Source: Flavobacterium sp. MedPE-SWcel (GTDB lineage Bacteria; Bacteroidota; Bacteroidia; Flavobacteriales; Flavobacteriaceae). Taken from it: a stretch of 64,000 nucleotides of DNA. The stretch covers positions 145,213 to 209,212 of the forward strand of contig MPCW01000004.1 of NCBI GenBank assembly GCA_001874325.1. The letters run 5' to 3'. The notes beneath the pieces are model-generated. The model had not been told where the DNA came from. It did not search any database and worked only from the letters and a program-made list of their open reading frames with translations. How positions within the stretch are numbered: position 1 is the stretch's first letter; each line of letters starts with the position of its first letter. The position numbers were made by a program, and so were the translations under genes. Positions 25,658 to 33,209 of this stretch are shown here, in pieces.

Positions 25658-26797
25658 CTATGTTGTTTTCGCTAACGTATATGTTTTGTTTAATGCAATT
25701 ACCCGAACTAATATTAATAAGTTTAATATAACTAGCGGGAATATAATTACCATGTGAGGCTTGTTTAGCATAAAAATAATATAGATAGCTAACAAGATCA
25801 TACATGTATATGTTGTAACCTTTGTTGCTTTTGTTTTTTTGGTAATTAAAAAATAACTCAACAGTAAAAAAAGAGGATTGATAAGTAATATGTTGTAGTT
25901 GATTGATAGTTCTTGGTGGAGTGAGTAGAACCCTATCATAGAGAAAAATATACCCGCTAGTCCGCTTATTATTATGTATGAAAGTAAAACGGTTTTATTT
26001 TTTGTGAAATAGATTAATAGCCCTATAGCGATAGCAAAACTATATATACTATCCCAAAGTGTTTTTCTTTGTTGTTTTTCGCTACCTTGGTTTATTATTA
26101 CGGCGGGTTTTGCTAATAGGGTGTTGTTTATTGAAGTGTTACTAACACCCTCTTTTAGTTCTAGAGGTAGGAATAATTTATCTGCAACCTTATCAGTCTT
26201 ATATCCAAAAACAAGATTTATACCTAACCTTTCATAAAAGTGATTGTTAAGGTATGAATATAGTATAGCTCTGTTGGTCTCGCCTTTTTTAGCGGTCTCT
26301 AATGATATTTCGCCATCAATGTTATCTGTTATAACATCAGCTACCATAGTAGTGCAATTACGGTCTATAAACTTGTACCTGTAAAATCGTTTGTCAGATA
26401 ATAGTATATCGCTTAATTCATCGCTAATTGCTTGTTTTTGCACTTGTTTTAGAATAAGCTCTTGCTCATATACAGTTCTATCATAATATTGATATTCTCT
26501 TAAAAAATCACTGTAAGATCCTATTGATACAAAATACTGTAGATCTCCTTCTACAAATTTCATATAGAAATTAGGAGTGTTAAAATCGAAAGAGCCAAAG
26601 TTGTACACAACATCCATTCCTCTGCTAGGATCACTTACTCTAATAGCAGTATGACCAAAAACAGAATATAACTCTTCACCTGCTTCGCAGGTAAGTAACG
26701 TTATTTTTGCTTTTTCAGATAGTGGTATCTGAGCATAAATTTTAGGAGAAATAAAAAGAGATAAAAGTAAAACGAATACAATAGTAAGGCTTCGCAT
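25658..26797 (-). CDS. DUF4105 (Lnb N-terminal periplasmic-like) membrane protein
   Basis: The 379-aa protein has a signal peptide (to about residue 22, ending IYAQ) and the conserved DUF4105 core. The core includes LLTCEAGEELYSVFGHTAIRV, VVYNFGSFDF, RFYRYKFIDRNCTTMVADVI with the conserved Asn-Cys, and long aromatic motifs. The C-terminal ~150 residues form about five membrane helices. Homologues in Bacteroidota are of unknown function; the NlpC/P60-like Cys-His arrangement in the core suggests a hydrolase or acyltransferase fold, but this is inference. It is 13 nt after the PorV/PorQ-like gene and probably co-transcribed with it. Confidence 0.85.
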   Translation of the reverse strand: MRSLTIVFVLLLSLFISPKIYAQIPLSEKAKITLLTCEAGEELYSVFGHTAIRVSDPSRGMDVVYNFGSFDFNTPNFYMKFVEGDLQYFVSIGSYSDFLREYQYYDRTVYEQELILKQVQKQAISDELSDILLSDKRFYRYKFIDRNCTTMVADVITDNIDGEISLETAKKGETNRAILYSYLNNHFYERLGINLVFGYKTDKVADKLFLPLELKEGVSNTSINNTLLAKPAVIINQGSEKQQRKTLWDSIYSFAIAIGLLIYFTKNKTVLLSYIIISGLAGIFFSMIGFYSLHQELSINYNILLINPLFLLLSYFLITKKTKATKVTTYTCMILLAIYIIFMLNKPHMVIIFPLVILNLLILVRVIALNKTYTLAKTT

Positions 26798-26810
26798 TGT
26801 AGCTTGGATT

Positions 26811-27902
26811 TTATCGTATAAAGGTACCTAAATCTACTTTAAGAGAAAATATATTTGAATAAAGTGCGGCACTTTGATCACCAATATCAGTAAGGGCATA
26901 ATCTACAGCTATACCTCTGTATTTAAAACCTACACCTATATTAGGTTGGAAAGTTAATTTATCTGAACCATCTAGTTGCTGAACATCTTGAAAGTTACCT
27001 ACACCTGCTCTAAGAAATACAAGATCGATGTACCCAAACTCTAGACCAATTGCGGGGTCTACACTAACTACATCAGTAGATACAATATCATTAGTTCTTG
27101 CAAATCGCATATTTAGGTTTGCGGCAGCTAGTACACTATAGTCACGACGTATCATGAATTTTTTAGCAAAGCCAAGCTGTGCTTTTGGTAGTGTTATCTC
27201 AGTAGTTTCAGGAAGTTCTTGATTTTCTCCAGGTACAGCGTCACGAACAGTAGCATATTCCTCTTCATCAATATTCCAAACATTATAAGTTGTAGTAATA
27301 TCACGAAGCATTAATCCTACTTTCCAGTTGTTCTTAGTTTCATATTGTATACCAATATCAAAACCAAAACCCCATGAACTTGCAAAGTCTCCAATTACCC
27401 TTCTTATAACTTTAGCATTTACACCATAGTTTAAACCGTCTAGCGGAAGTGAACGAGCATAAGATAATGTAACGCCATAATCGGCAGCAGAGAATAGGCT
27501 TATTCTATTGTAATCGATGTTTCCTTCGCTGTCGATAAGCTGTGTAGTGTTTAAGATGTCATCTACACCAAAACGGATTAATGATATACCAAAAGCCGAT
27601 CGGCTATCTATAGGGGTTGCATAAGCGATATAGTCATATTGTGCAATGTTAGCAAAATAACTAGCATGCATTAGTGCAACCTGTTTGTCTTTTACTTGCA
27701 AAAGGCCGGCAGGATTCCAATATCCTGAATTCACATCGGCTGTTTGTGCGGTTACGGCATTACTCATTCCTAATGCAGCGGCATCTACACCAATATTCAT
27801 AAATTCGTTAGAGTACTTTCTAACCGACTGGCTATAAGTACAAACAGATATAAGAAGCGATAAAATTAAGAGTAACTTTCTCAATACGGTAAATTTGTGC
27901 AA
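26811..27902 (-). CDS. PorV/PorQ-family outer-membrane beta-barrel protein
   Basis: The 363-aa protein has a signal peptide ending CTYSQS and the family motif GVDAAALGMSNAVTAQTADVNSGYWNPAGL at the mature N-terminus (~37-66), which is shared by PorV, PorQ and related FadL-like barrels. The rest is alternating amphipathic strands ending in DLGTFIR. PorV and PorQ are type IX secretion components, but many family members are not linked to secretion, so the role here is open. The start is TTG at 27902 (no ATG upstream of the signal peptide). It heads the - strand pair with DUF4105 and diverges from pssA across an 81-nt gap. Confidence 0.78.
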   Translation of the reverse strand: MHKFTVLRKLLLILSLLISVCTYSQSVRKYSNEFMNIGVDAAALGMSNAVTAQTADVNSGYWNPAGLLQVKDKQVALMHASYFANIAQYDYIAYATPIDSRSAFGISLIRFGVDDILNTTQLIDSEGNIDYNRISLFSAADYGVTLSYARSLPLDGLNYGVNAKVIRRVIGDFASSWGFGFDIGIQYETKNNWKVGLMLRDITTTYNVWNIDEEEYATVRDAVPGENQELPETTEITLPKAQLGFAKKFMIRRDYSVLAAANLNMRFARTNDIVSTDVVSVDPAIGLEFGYIDLVFLRAGVGNFQDVQQLDGSDKLTFQPNIGVGFKYRGIAVDYALTDIGDQSAALYSNIFSLKVDLGTFIR

Positions 27903-27955
27903 ATATTACATAAAAATCTCAATTACTAAACTCTATTTCAATTAACTTATTGTAT

Positions 27956-27963
27956 TAACTTTG
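27956..27963 (+). promoter_or_regulatory. Candidate -7 promoter element before pssA
   Basis: TAACTTTG matches TAnnTTTG and lies 20 nt before the pssA start, inside the divergent 81-nt gap. A TTTC 16 nt upstream is only a weak -33 element. Confidence 0.5.
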
Positions 27964-27983
27964 TATATAAAAATCCACAAACT

Positions 27984-28724
27984 ATGCCAATTAGTAAATA
28001 TGTTCCTAATTTCATTACGCTGCTTAATCTTTCCTCAGGATTAATAGCTCTTATTTATGCTTTTGATAATAATTTAAAAATGGCATTTTTATGGGTATGT
28101 CTAGGGATATTTTTTGATTTTTGGGATGGTTTTTTTGCACGTATTTTAAAGGCTCAAAGTGAAGTAGGTTTGCAGCTTGATTCTTTAGCCGATATGGTAA
28201 CTAGCGGAGTAGTACCAGGTTTAGTAATGTATAAGATGTTTGAGAACATATATAGCTTGACGGGTACAGATGTTCCTGATGATTTTTATTCTAATTTTAT
28301 ACCTTACATAGGTTTTATAATAACGCTTGCATCTTGCTATAGATTAGCAAAGTTTAATGTAGATACAAGACAAATAGATTCATTTATAGGGCTACCCACA
28401 CCAGCTAATACTTTGTTTATAATGAGTATCCCTATGATATTGAGTCAATCATCAGGAGATGATTTTATATTTAATATTTTGAGTAACCCTTATGTTTTAA
28501 TGGGGATTACATTACTAAGTGCTTTTATGTTGAATGCAGAGATCCCTCTTTTTTCATTAAAAATAAAGCAGTTAAATTTTAAAGAAAATAAACTTCAAAT
28601 ATTCTTTTTATTATACTCCGTATTACTGTTAGTTTTCTTGCAGTACTTGGGTATACCATTAATTATTCTGTCTTATGTAGTGCTTTCTATTTTTAATAAT
28701 AAATTTCAGCAAAAGCAGTCATAA
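27984..28724 (+). CDS. pssA: CDP-diacylglycerol-serine O-phosphatidyltransferase
   Basis: The 246-aa membrane protein has the complete CDP-alcohol phosphatidyltransferase signature: Asp45, Asp48-Gly49, Ala52-Arg53, Gly62, Asp66 and Asp70 in the D-x2-DG-x2-AR-x8-G-x3-D-x3-D pattern. The N-terminus (MPISKYVPNFITLLNLSSGL) is typical of PssA. It makes phosphatidylserine from CDP-diacylglycerol and serine, the precursor of phosphatidylethanolamine. About seven membrane helices are predicted from hydrophobicity. The GH25 gene follows by 3 nt and so shares the transcript. Confidence 0.92.
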   Translation: MPISKYVPNFITLLNLSSGLIALIYAFDNNLKMAFLWVCLGIFFDFWDGFFARILKAQSEVGLQLDSLADMVTSGVVPGLVMYKMFENIYSLTGTDVPDDFYSNFIPYIGFIITLASCYRLAKFNVDTRQIDSFIGLPTPANTLFIMSIPMILSQSSGDDFIFNILSNPYVLMGITLLSAFMLNAEIPLFSLKIKQLNFKENKLQIFFLLYSVLLLVFLQYLGIPLIILSYVVLSIFNNKFQQKQS

Positions 28725-28727
28725 ATA

Positions 28728-29627
28728 ATGAAGCGTTCTGCACCTAAAAGTAGAAAGAAGAAAAAAGTTGTTGCTAAAAAAGCGTCAGCTAAACGACGAT
28801 CGCGAAAGAAGAAAAAGAAAGCAGGTATTGGTAAGGTGCTTGTAAAGTATTTACTTCTGTTTTCTTTTTTTGCAACACTAGGAGCTGCGGGATATAAATA
28901 CCGAAACGAAATTTTACATTACTTAAGTTTTAAAACGAATAAGTATGCTAGGGCTTTAACTAAAGAGGAGCGTGAGGCAGCTAATTTTCGTGTTTCTAAA
29001 GTGGTGGCACATCATAAGGATAAAGTTTTTGGTATTGATGTTTCTCATTATCAAGGTAAGATAAACTGGAGAAAGGTTAAAAATTCGAAACAAGAGTTTC
29101 CAATACATTTTGTATTTATACGGGCTACAGCAGGTTATAACAAGAAAGATTCACAATTTAAACGAAATTGGAGGAAGACTAAAAACAAAGGTTATTTGAG
29201 AGGGGCTTATCATTATTATAGACCTGATGAAAATTCGATAGCTCAAGCTGATAATTTTATTAAAACAGTAAAACTTAAAAAGGGAGATTTACCTCCTGTT
29301 TTAGATATAGAAAGAATACCTGATAGGCAGAGTATGAAAAACCTTAAAATAGGTTTACAACGATGGCTGGATAAGGTAGAGGAGCATTATGGTGTGAAGC
29401 CGATTCTTTATAGTGGACAGAGTTATTATACTGATTTTTTAAAAAAAGAATTTAAAGGGTATAAGCTTTGGATAGCTAGCTATAGTATTTTTGAAGAAGA
29501 TATTAGGAGAGAGTGGCGATTTTGGCAATTTACTGATAGAGGAGAGGTAGAAGGGATAGAAGGGGATGTAGATGTAAATGTTCACAATGGAGATTTAAAA
29601 AGATTAAAAGAGTTGCTTAAAAAATAA
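28728..29627 (+). CDS. Membrane-anchored glycoside hydrolase family 25 (lysozyme-like)
   Basis: The 299-aa protein has an extremely basic cytoplasmic N-terminus (Lys/Arg-rich residues 1-35), one membrane helix (~38-55) and an extracytoplasmic GH25 domain from ~100. Catalytic-type residues are visible: Asp104 in FGIDVSHYQG, and Asp193 and Glu195 in PPVLDIER. IASYSIFEEDIRREWRFWQF near the C-terminus fits the family. GH25 enzymes cleave MurNAc-GlcNAc bonds in peptidoglycan. Tethering to the inner membrane suggests periplasmic wall turnover rather than a secreted lysin. It is 3 nt after pssA. Confidence 0.9.
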   Translation: MKRSAPKSRKKKKVVAKKASAKRRSRKKKKKAGIGKVLVKYLLLFSFFATLGAAGYKYRNEILHYLSFKTNKYARALTKEEREAANFRVSKVVAHHKDKVFGIDVSHYQGKINWRKVKNSKQEFPIHFVFIRATAGYNKKDSQFKRNWRKTKNKGYLRGAYHYYRPDENSIAQADNFIKTVKLKKGDLPPVLDIERIPDRQSMKNLKIGLQRWLDKVEEHYGVKPILYSGQSYYTDFLKKEFKGYKLWIASYSIFEEDIRREWRFWQFTDRGEVEGIEGDVDVNVHNGDLKRLKELLKK

Positions 29628-29629
29628 TT

Positions 29630-30130
29630 ATGGTAAAAAATAAGGTTTTAGAAATTGTAATAATATGTTTATTGTGGGTAAGTGTTATACTATCTTTTGT
29701 TCTTATTTTAGATTATGATATACAATTTGCGGTAGGGATTTTAGGATTGTTAATTGTTTCTTTAACCCTTAAGAAATATTATAAACTGAGTATACAGTTG
29801 CTATTATTACTTCTTTTACTATCAGTATTCGAGATAGTAAAGTTTTCGATTGCTTTTGGAGTTAAATTTGGTAGCGTCAATTTAATTTCAATGTTCTTGT
29901 TGGGGATGATAATTGTAAAACGACTTGATGTGATACGTGCTGTAATGAGATCATCTTCAATTGAGAGGGGTAATAATGAAAAAGAGAGAAGGAGAAGCTC
30001 CGTTGAGTTTTTTAAAAGGCAATTTTCTAACCTGTCGGTTCAAAAATTAGAAGGAAAGCTTAGAGATGATGATTTGGTAGAAGAAGCAAAACAGGCTGTT
30101 GAACTATTGTTAAATGAAAAGAAAGATTAA
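29630..30130 (+). CDS. Small membrane protein of unknown function
   Basis: The 166-aa protein has four likely membrane helices in residues ~5-105 (for example IVIICLLWVSVILSFVLIL and LLLLLLLLSVFEIVKFSIAF) and a charged C-terminal cytoplasmic tail (~115-166) rich in Arg, Glu and Lys. I recognise no domain. It follows the GH25 gene by 2 nt and is the last gene before a strong palindromic terminator, so it is in the pssA-GH25 transcript. Confidence 0.7.
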   Translation: MVKNKVLEIVIICLLWVSVILSFVLILDYDIQFAVGILGLLIVSLTLKKYYKLSIQLLLLLLLLSVFEIVKFSIAFGVKFGSVNLISMFLLGMIIVKRLDVIRAVMRSSSIERGNNEKERRRSSVEFFKRQFSNLSVQKLEGKLRDDDLVEEAKQAVELLLNEKKD

Positions 30131-30134
30131 AACG

Positions 30135-30170
30135 AAAAGAGCCGTATTTTAAAATACGGCTCTTTTTTTT
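30135..30170. terminator. Bidirectional terminator between the pssA operon and lptB
   Basis: Arms 30135-30150 and 30151-30166 form a perfect 16-bp inverted repeat (AAAAGAGCCGTATTTT and its complement), followed by T residues. It sits between convergent genes (+ strand stop at 30130, lptB stop at 30173). Confidence 0.9.
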
Positions 30171-30172
30171 AT

Positions 30173-30958
30173 TTAAAAATTTTCCTGATCAGGTACAGCT
30201 CTCTCATCTACGTGTTGCTGAAAGTCAAGTTTCTTTTTACGTAATTCGAAGTTTTGTCCTAAATATACTTTACGTACCATTTCATCTTGTACTAGTTCTT
30301 CTGGCATACCAGCTTTAAGAATACCTCCTTCAAACATAAGGTAAGTTTTATCGGTAATAGCAAGGGTTTCCTGTACGTTATGGTCGGTAATAAGTATACC
30401 GATGTTTTTGTCTTTTAGTTGTGCTACAATACGTTGTATGTCCTCTACGGCAACAGGGTCTACCCCTGCAAAAGGTTCATCAAGCAAAATAAACTTAGGG
30501 TCGGTAGCAAGAGCACGAGCAATCTCGGTACGCCTACGTTCTCCACCAGATAGTAAATCACCTCTATTGGTACGAATGTGCTGTAATGAAAACTCGTCAA
30601 TAAGTGATTCCATTTTTGCAACCTGTTCTTTTTTAGAAAGATTAGTAAGTTGTAATACACTTAGTATGTTGTCTTCGATACTTAACTTTCTAAAAACAGA
30701 TGCTTCTTGAGCAAGATATCCAATACCGTGTTGAGCACGTTTGTACATCGGGAAATCAGTTATTTCCATGTCGTCAAGATAAATATTACCGCTGTTAGGC
30801 TTTACTAGCCCTACTATCATGTAGAAGGATGTTGTTTTACCAGCTCCGTTAGGGCCAAGCAGTCCTACAATTTCACCTTGTTTTACTTCTACCGAAATAC
30901 CTTTTACAACACTTCTACCTTTATAAGTCTTTACTAAACTATCTGCTCTTAAAATCAT
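30173..30958 (-). CDS. lptB: LPS export ABC transporter ATP-binding protein LptB
   Basis: I chose the start at 30958, which gives 261 aa beginning MILRADSLVKTYKG; the longer frame to 31012 only adds a basic stretch overlapping the upstream gene. Walker A is GPNGAGKTT at ~35-43, the Q-loop follows in YLAQEASVFRKL, the signature is LSGGERRR, and Walker B is FILLDEPFAGVDP. The C-terminal KVYLGQNFEL tail is characteristic of LptB. It powers LPS transport through LptFGC. Its ATG overlaps the stop of the AhpD-like gene by 4 bp (ATGA), so it is translationally coupled. It is last in the kdsD-tatC-AhpD-lptB operon, which has an LPS theme through kdsD (Kdo). Confidence 0.93.
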   Translation of the reverse strand: MILRADSLVKTYKGRSVVKGISVEVKQGEIVGLLGPNGAGKTTSFYMIVGLVKPNSGNIYLDDMEITDFPMYKRAQHGIGYLAQEASVFRKLSIEDNILSVLQLTNLSKKEQVAKMESLIDEFSLQHIRTNRGDLLSGGERRRTEIARALATDPKFILLDEPFAGVDPVAVEDIQRIVAQLKDKNIGILITDHNVQETLAITDKTYLMFEGGILKAGMPEELVQDEMVRKVYLGQNFELRKKKLDFQQHVDERAVPDQENF

Positions 30959-31332
30959 ACTGTATTGTTTATGCCTCTTCCTATATTGTTGTTTTCTTCT
31001 AGTACCTCCCAATATTCATAGGCACGTCTTAGGTGTGGTATTACAATAGTACCACCCACAAGTGTAGCGATACTTAAAGCTTCCATAATCTGTTCTTTAC
31101 TAAGTCCTGATTTATGAGACGATTCTAAATGATACTTTACACAATCATCACATCGTAACACTGTTGAGGCTACAAGACCTAGTAATTCTTTTGTTTTTAC
31201 ATCAAGCGTACCTTCTGCAAAAGCATTGGTGTCAAGGTTAAAGATACGTTTAATTATCTTATTGTTATCTGCCAGAAGCTTTTCATTCATTTCCTGACGG
31301 TAGTCGTTAAACTCTTCTACTGCATTACTCAT
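30955..31332 (-). CDS. Carboxymuconolactone decarboxylase/AhpD-like protein
   Basis: The 125-aa protein has the AhpD-like helical fold with a redox-type motif LRCDDCVKYHL (Cys-x2-Cys, then His) at about residues 59-69. Members act as peroxidase partners or decarboxylases; for this Bacteroidota subgroup the function is not established. The CxxC plus His favours a redox role. It starts 3 nt downstream of the tatC stop and overlaps lptB by 4 bp. Confidence 0.83.
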   Translation of the reverse strand: MSNAVEEFNDYRQEMNEKLLADNNKIIKRIFNLDTNAFAEGTLDVKTKELLGLVASTVLRCDDCVKYHLESSHKSGLSKEQIMEALSIATLVGGTIVIPHLRRAYEYWEVLEENNNIGRGINNTV

Positions 31333-31335
31333 AGT

Positions 31336-32154
31336 CTATATTGTTTTAACTTTTCTCTCCATTCTTGCTGCAATAAGTATGCTAATTTCATATAAAATAG
31401 CTAGTGGTATAGTAACAATTACTTGGCTTACTACATCTGGTGGTGTTACAACAGCCGCTAGTAATAGCATAATCACATAAGCATAACGTCTGTAACTTCG
31501 TAAAGAATCAGAGTTAACTAGACCTACTTTAGAAAGGAAATACATTAGTATTGGTAACTCAAAAATCAAACCACAAGATATGGCTGTAGTTTTTATGATT
31601 CTAAGGTACGATTGCAAGTCAATATCATTTTTTACAACTTCACTTATTTGATAATTACTTAAAAAGTTAAGTGATAGCGGTGTGATAATATAATAGCCAA
31701 ACAATATACCTACAAAGAAAAGTAATGATGTCGAGAAAAGAAATGCGAGTGCATATTTACGCTCCTTGTCATAGAGGGCAGGCCTTATAAACTTCCAGAA
31801 CTCCCAAATTATGATAGGAAAACCAAGTATAAACCCAGCAGTTATGGCAGTCCATATATCGGTAGAGAATTGCCCGTCCATAGTACGACTTTGTATCTCA
31901 AGTGGTAACTGATCCATACAAAAGCTTTTGTCAAGATCATACTTGTTAGCTAAGTCGCAAAAAAACTCATAAGTAATAAAATCACCACTTATTGGAGCAA
32001 AAATAATTTCATTAAAAATAAAGCTACTAAATATAAAGGCGATACTTCCGCAAGCTATAATTGCTATTGTACTTCTAACTAATAACCAACGTAACTCTTC
32101 TAAGTGATCCAGAAAAGACATTTCTCCGGGGTTCTTCTTCTCTTTTTTTGCCAT
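31336..32154 (-). CDS. tatC: Sec-independent protein translocase TatC
   Basis: The 272-aa inner-membrane protein has six helices and the conserved N-terminal motif EMSFLDHLEELRWLLVRS at ~12-29, whose Glu and Arg residues form the twin-arginine signal-binding site. It also has the FWKFIRPALYDKERKYA loop and the PILMYFLSKVGLV helix. TatC is the receptor for folded proteins with twin-arginine signals. An insertion in the first periplasmic loop (~50-95) makes it longer than E. coli TatC, as is common in Bacteroidota. The DUF1501 protein at 51.7-52.9 kb has an RR-type signal and is a candidate substrate. It lies 1 nt from kdsD. Confidence 0.94.
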   Translation of the reverse strand: MAKKEKKNPGEMSFLDHLEELRWLLVRSTIAIIACGSIAFIFSSFIFNEIIFAPISGDFITYEFFCDLANKYDLDKSFCMDQLPLEIQSRTMDGQFSTDIWTAITAGFILGFPIIIWEFWKFIRPALYDKERKYALAFLFSTSLLFFVGILFGYYIITPLSLNFLSNYQISEVVKNDIDLQSYLRIIKTTAISCGLIFELPILMYFLSKVGLVNSDSLRSYRRYAYVIMLLLAAVVTPPDVVSQVIVTIPLAILYEISILIAARMERKVKTI

Positions 32155-32155
32155 T

Positions 32156-33121
32156 TTATAGTATTCCTTCTTTTAATATGTCATGTAGGTGCAATATACC
32201 TTTATATATACCATCATCAGCAACAACAAGCTGTGTAATTGCAAAATTCTCCATAGTATTAAGAGCATCTGTTGCCATTACAGTTGTATTTATTGTTTTT
32301 GGGCTTTTAGTCATAATATCTGCGGCAGTAACACCAGCAATATTATCTCTGTTGTTTAACATTCGTCTGATGTCACCATCGGTAATTATACCTACAATTT
32401 CATTATTATCTATAACAGCAGTAACACCAAGTCTTTTCTCAGATATTTCTACAATAGCTTTCTTGATACTGCAATCAGGGCTTACTTGTGGTTTGTGTGT
32501 TGTGTCTAGCATATCGCCAACGCGTAGTAGTAATTTTTTGCCTAATGCACCACCAGGGTGATATAGTGCAAAGTCTTCACTTTTAAATTCTCTTAGCTCC
32601 ATAAGGCATACAGCTAAAGCATCACCTAATACTAATTGTGCAGTAGTACTATTAGTAGGAGCAAGGTTGTTAGGGCAAGATTCTTCTTCTACATGAGCAT
32701 GTAGTACATAATCAGATTCTTTTCCTAAAAAAGACTCTTTATTAGCAGTCATGCCTATTAAAGTATTGCCGTATCTTTTTAATAAAGGAGCAAGTACTTT
32801 TATCTCGGGGCTATTTCCACTCTTAGAGATACAAATGATAGCATCTCCAGGTTGTATCATACCTAAATCTCCGTGTATAGCTTCAGATGCGTGTAAGAAA
32901 ATAGCTGGTGTGCCAGTAGAGTTAAGTGTAGCAACAATTTTAGAAGCTATAATGGCACTTTTGCCTATTCCGGTAACAACAACGCGACCTTTATTGTTAT
33001 AAATAATTTCTGTAGTCTTAACAAAATCGTTGTCTATAAGCTGTGCAAGTCGGGCAATGCTCTCACTTTCAGAAAGTATTGTTTTTTTGGCCGAAGCCAG
33101 TATAGTATCTGTATTTATCAA
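32156..33121 (-). CDS. kdsD: Arabinose-5-phosphate isomerase (KdsD/KpsF/GutQ family)
   Basis: The 321-aa protein has an N-terminal SIS domain (GIGKSAIIASKIVATLNSTG, then ICISKSGNSPEIKVLAPLLK) and two CBS domains in the C-terminal third (DCSIKKAIVEISEKRLGVTAV and KTINTTVMATDALNTM). It interconverts ribulose-5-phosphate and arabinose-5-phosphate for Kdo synthesis. It is first in the - strand operon with tatC, an AhpD-like gene and lptB, and diverges from recQ across 88 nt. A TAAATTTG element on the - strand (33187-33180) may be its promoter. Confidence 0.92.
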   Translation of the reverse strand: MINTDTILASAKKTILSESESIARLAQLIDNDFVKTTEIIYNNKGRVVVTGIGKSAIIASKIVATLNSTGTPAIFLHASEAIHGDLGMIQPGDAIICISKSGNSPEIKVLAPLLKRYGNTLIGMTANKESFLGKESDYVLHAHVEEESCPNNLAPTNSTTAQLVLGDALAVCLMELREFKSEDFALYHPGGALGKKLLLRVGDMLDTTHKPQVSPDCSIKKAIVEISEKRLGVTAVIDNNEIVGIITDGDIRRMLNNRDNIAGVTAADIMTKSPKTINTTVMATDALNTMENFAITQLVVADDGIYKGILHLHDILKEGIL

Positions 33122-33209
33122 ACTTTGTAAGTGTTTTAAAAGTTGTGCGTATTAAAGATTTTTGTATCTTTAGGTTCTGCAAATTTATGTAATTTACTAT
33201 TAATAAATA

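Noticed and set aside
30959..31012. Upstream extension of lptB to an earlier ATG (18 extra residues)
   Set aside because: The extra residues are a basic stretch that overlaps the AhpD-like gene, while the ATG at 30958 begins exactly where LptB proteins begin and overlaps the upstream stop by 4 bp.
32148..32561. 137-aa open frame antisense to kdsD
   Set aside because: It is a shadow of kdsD: no plausible signal, domain or independent promoter, and kdsD has full SIS and CBS motifs.
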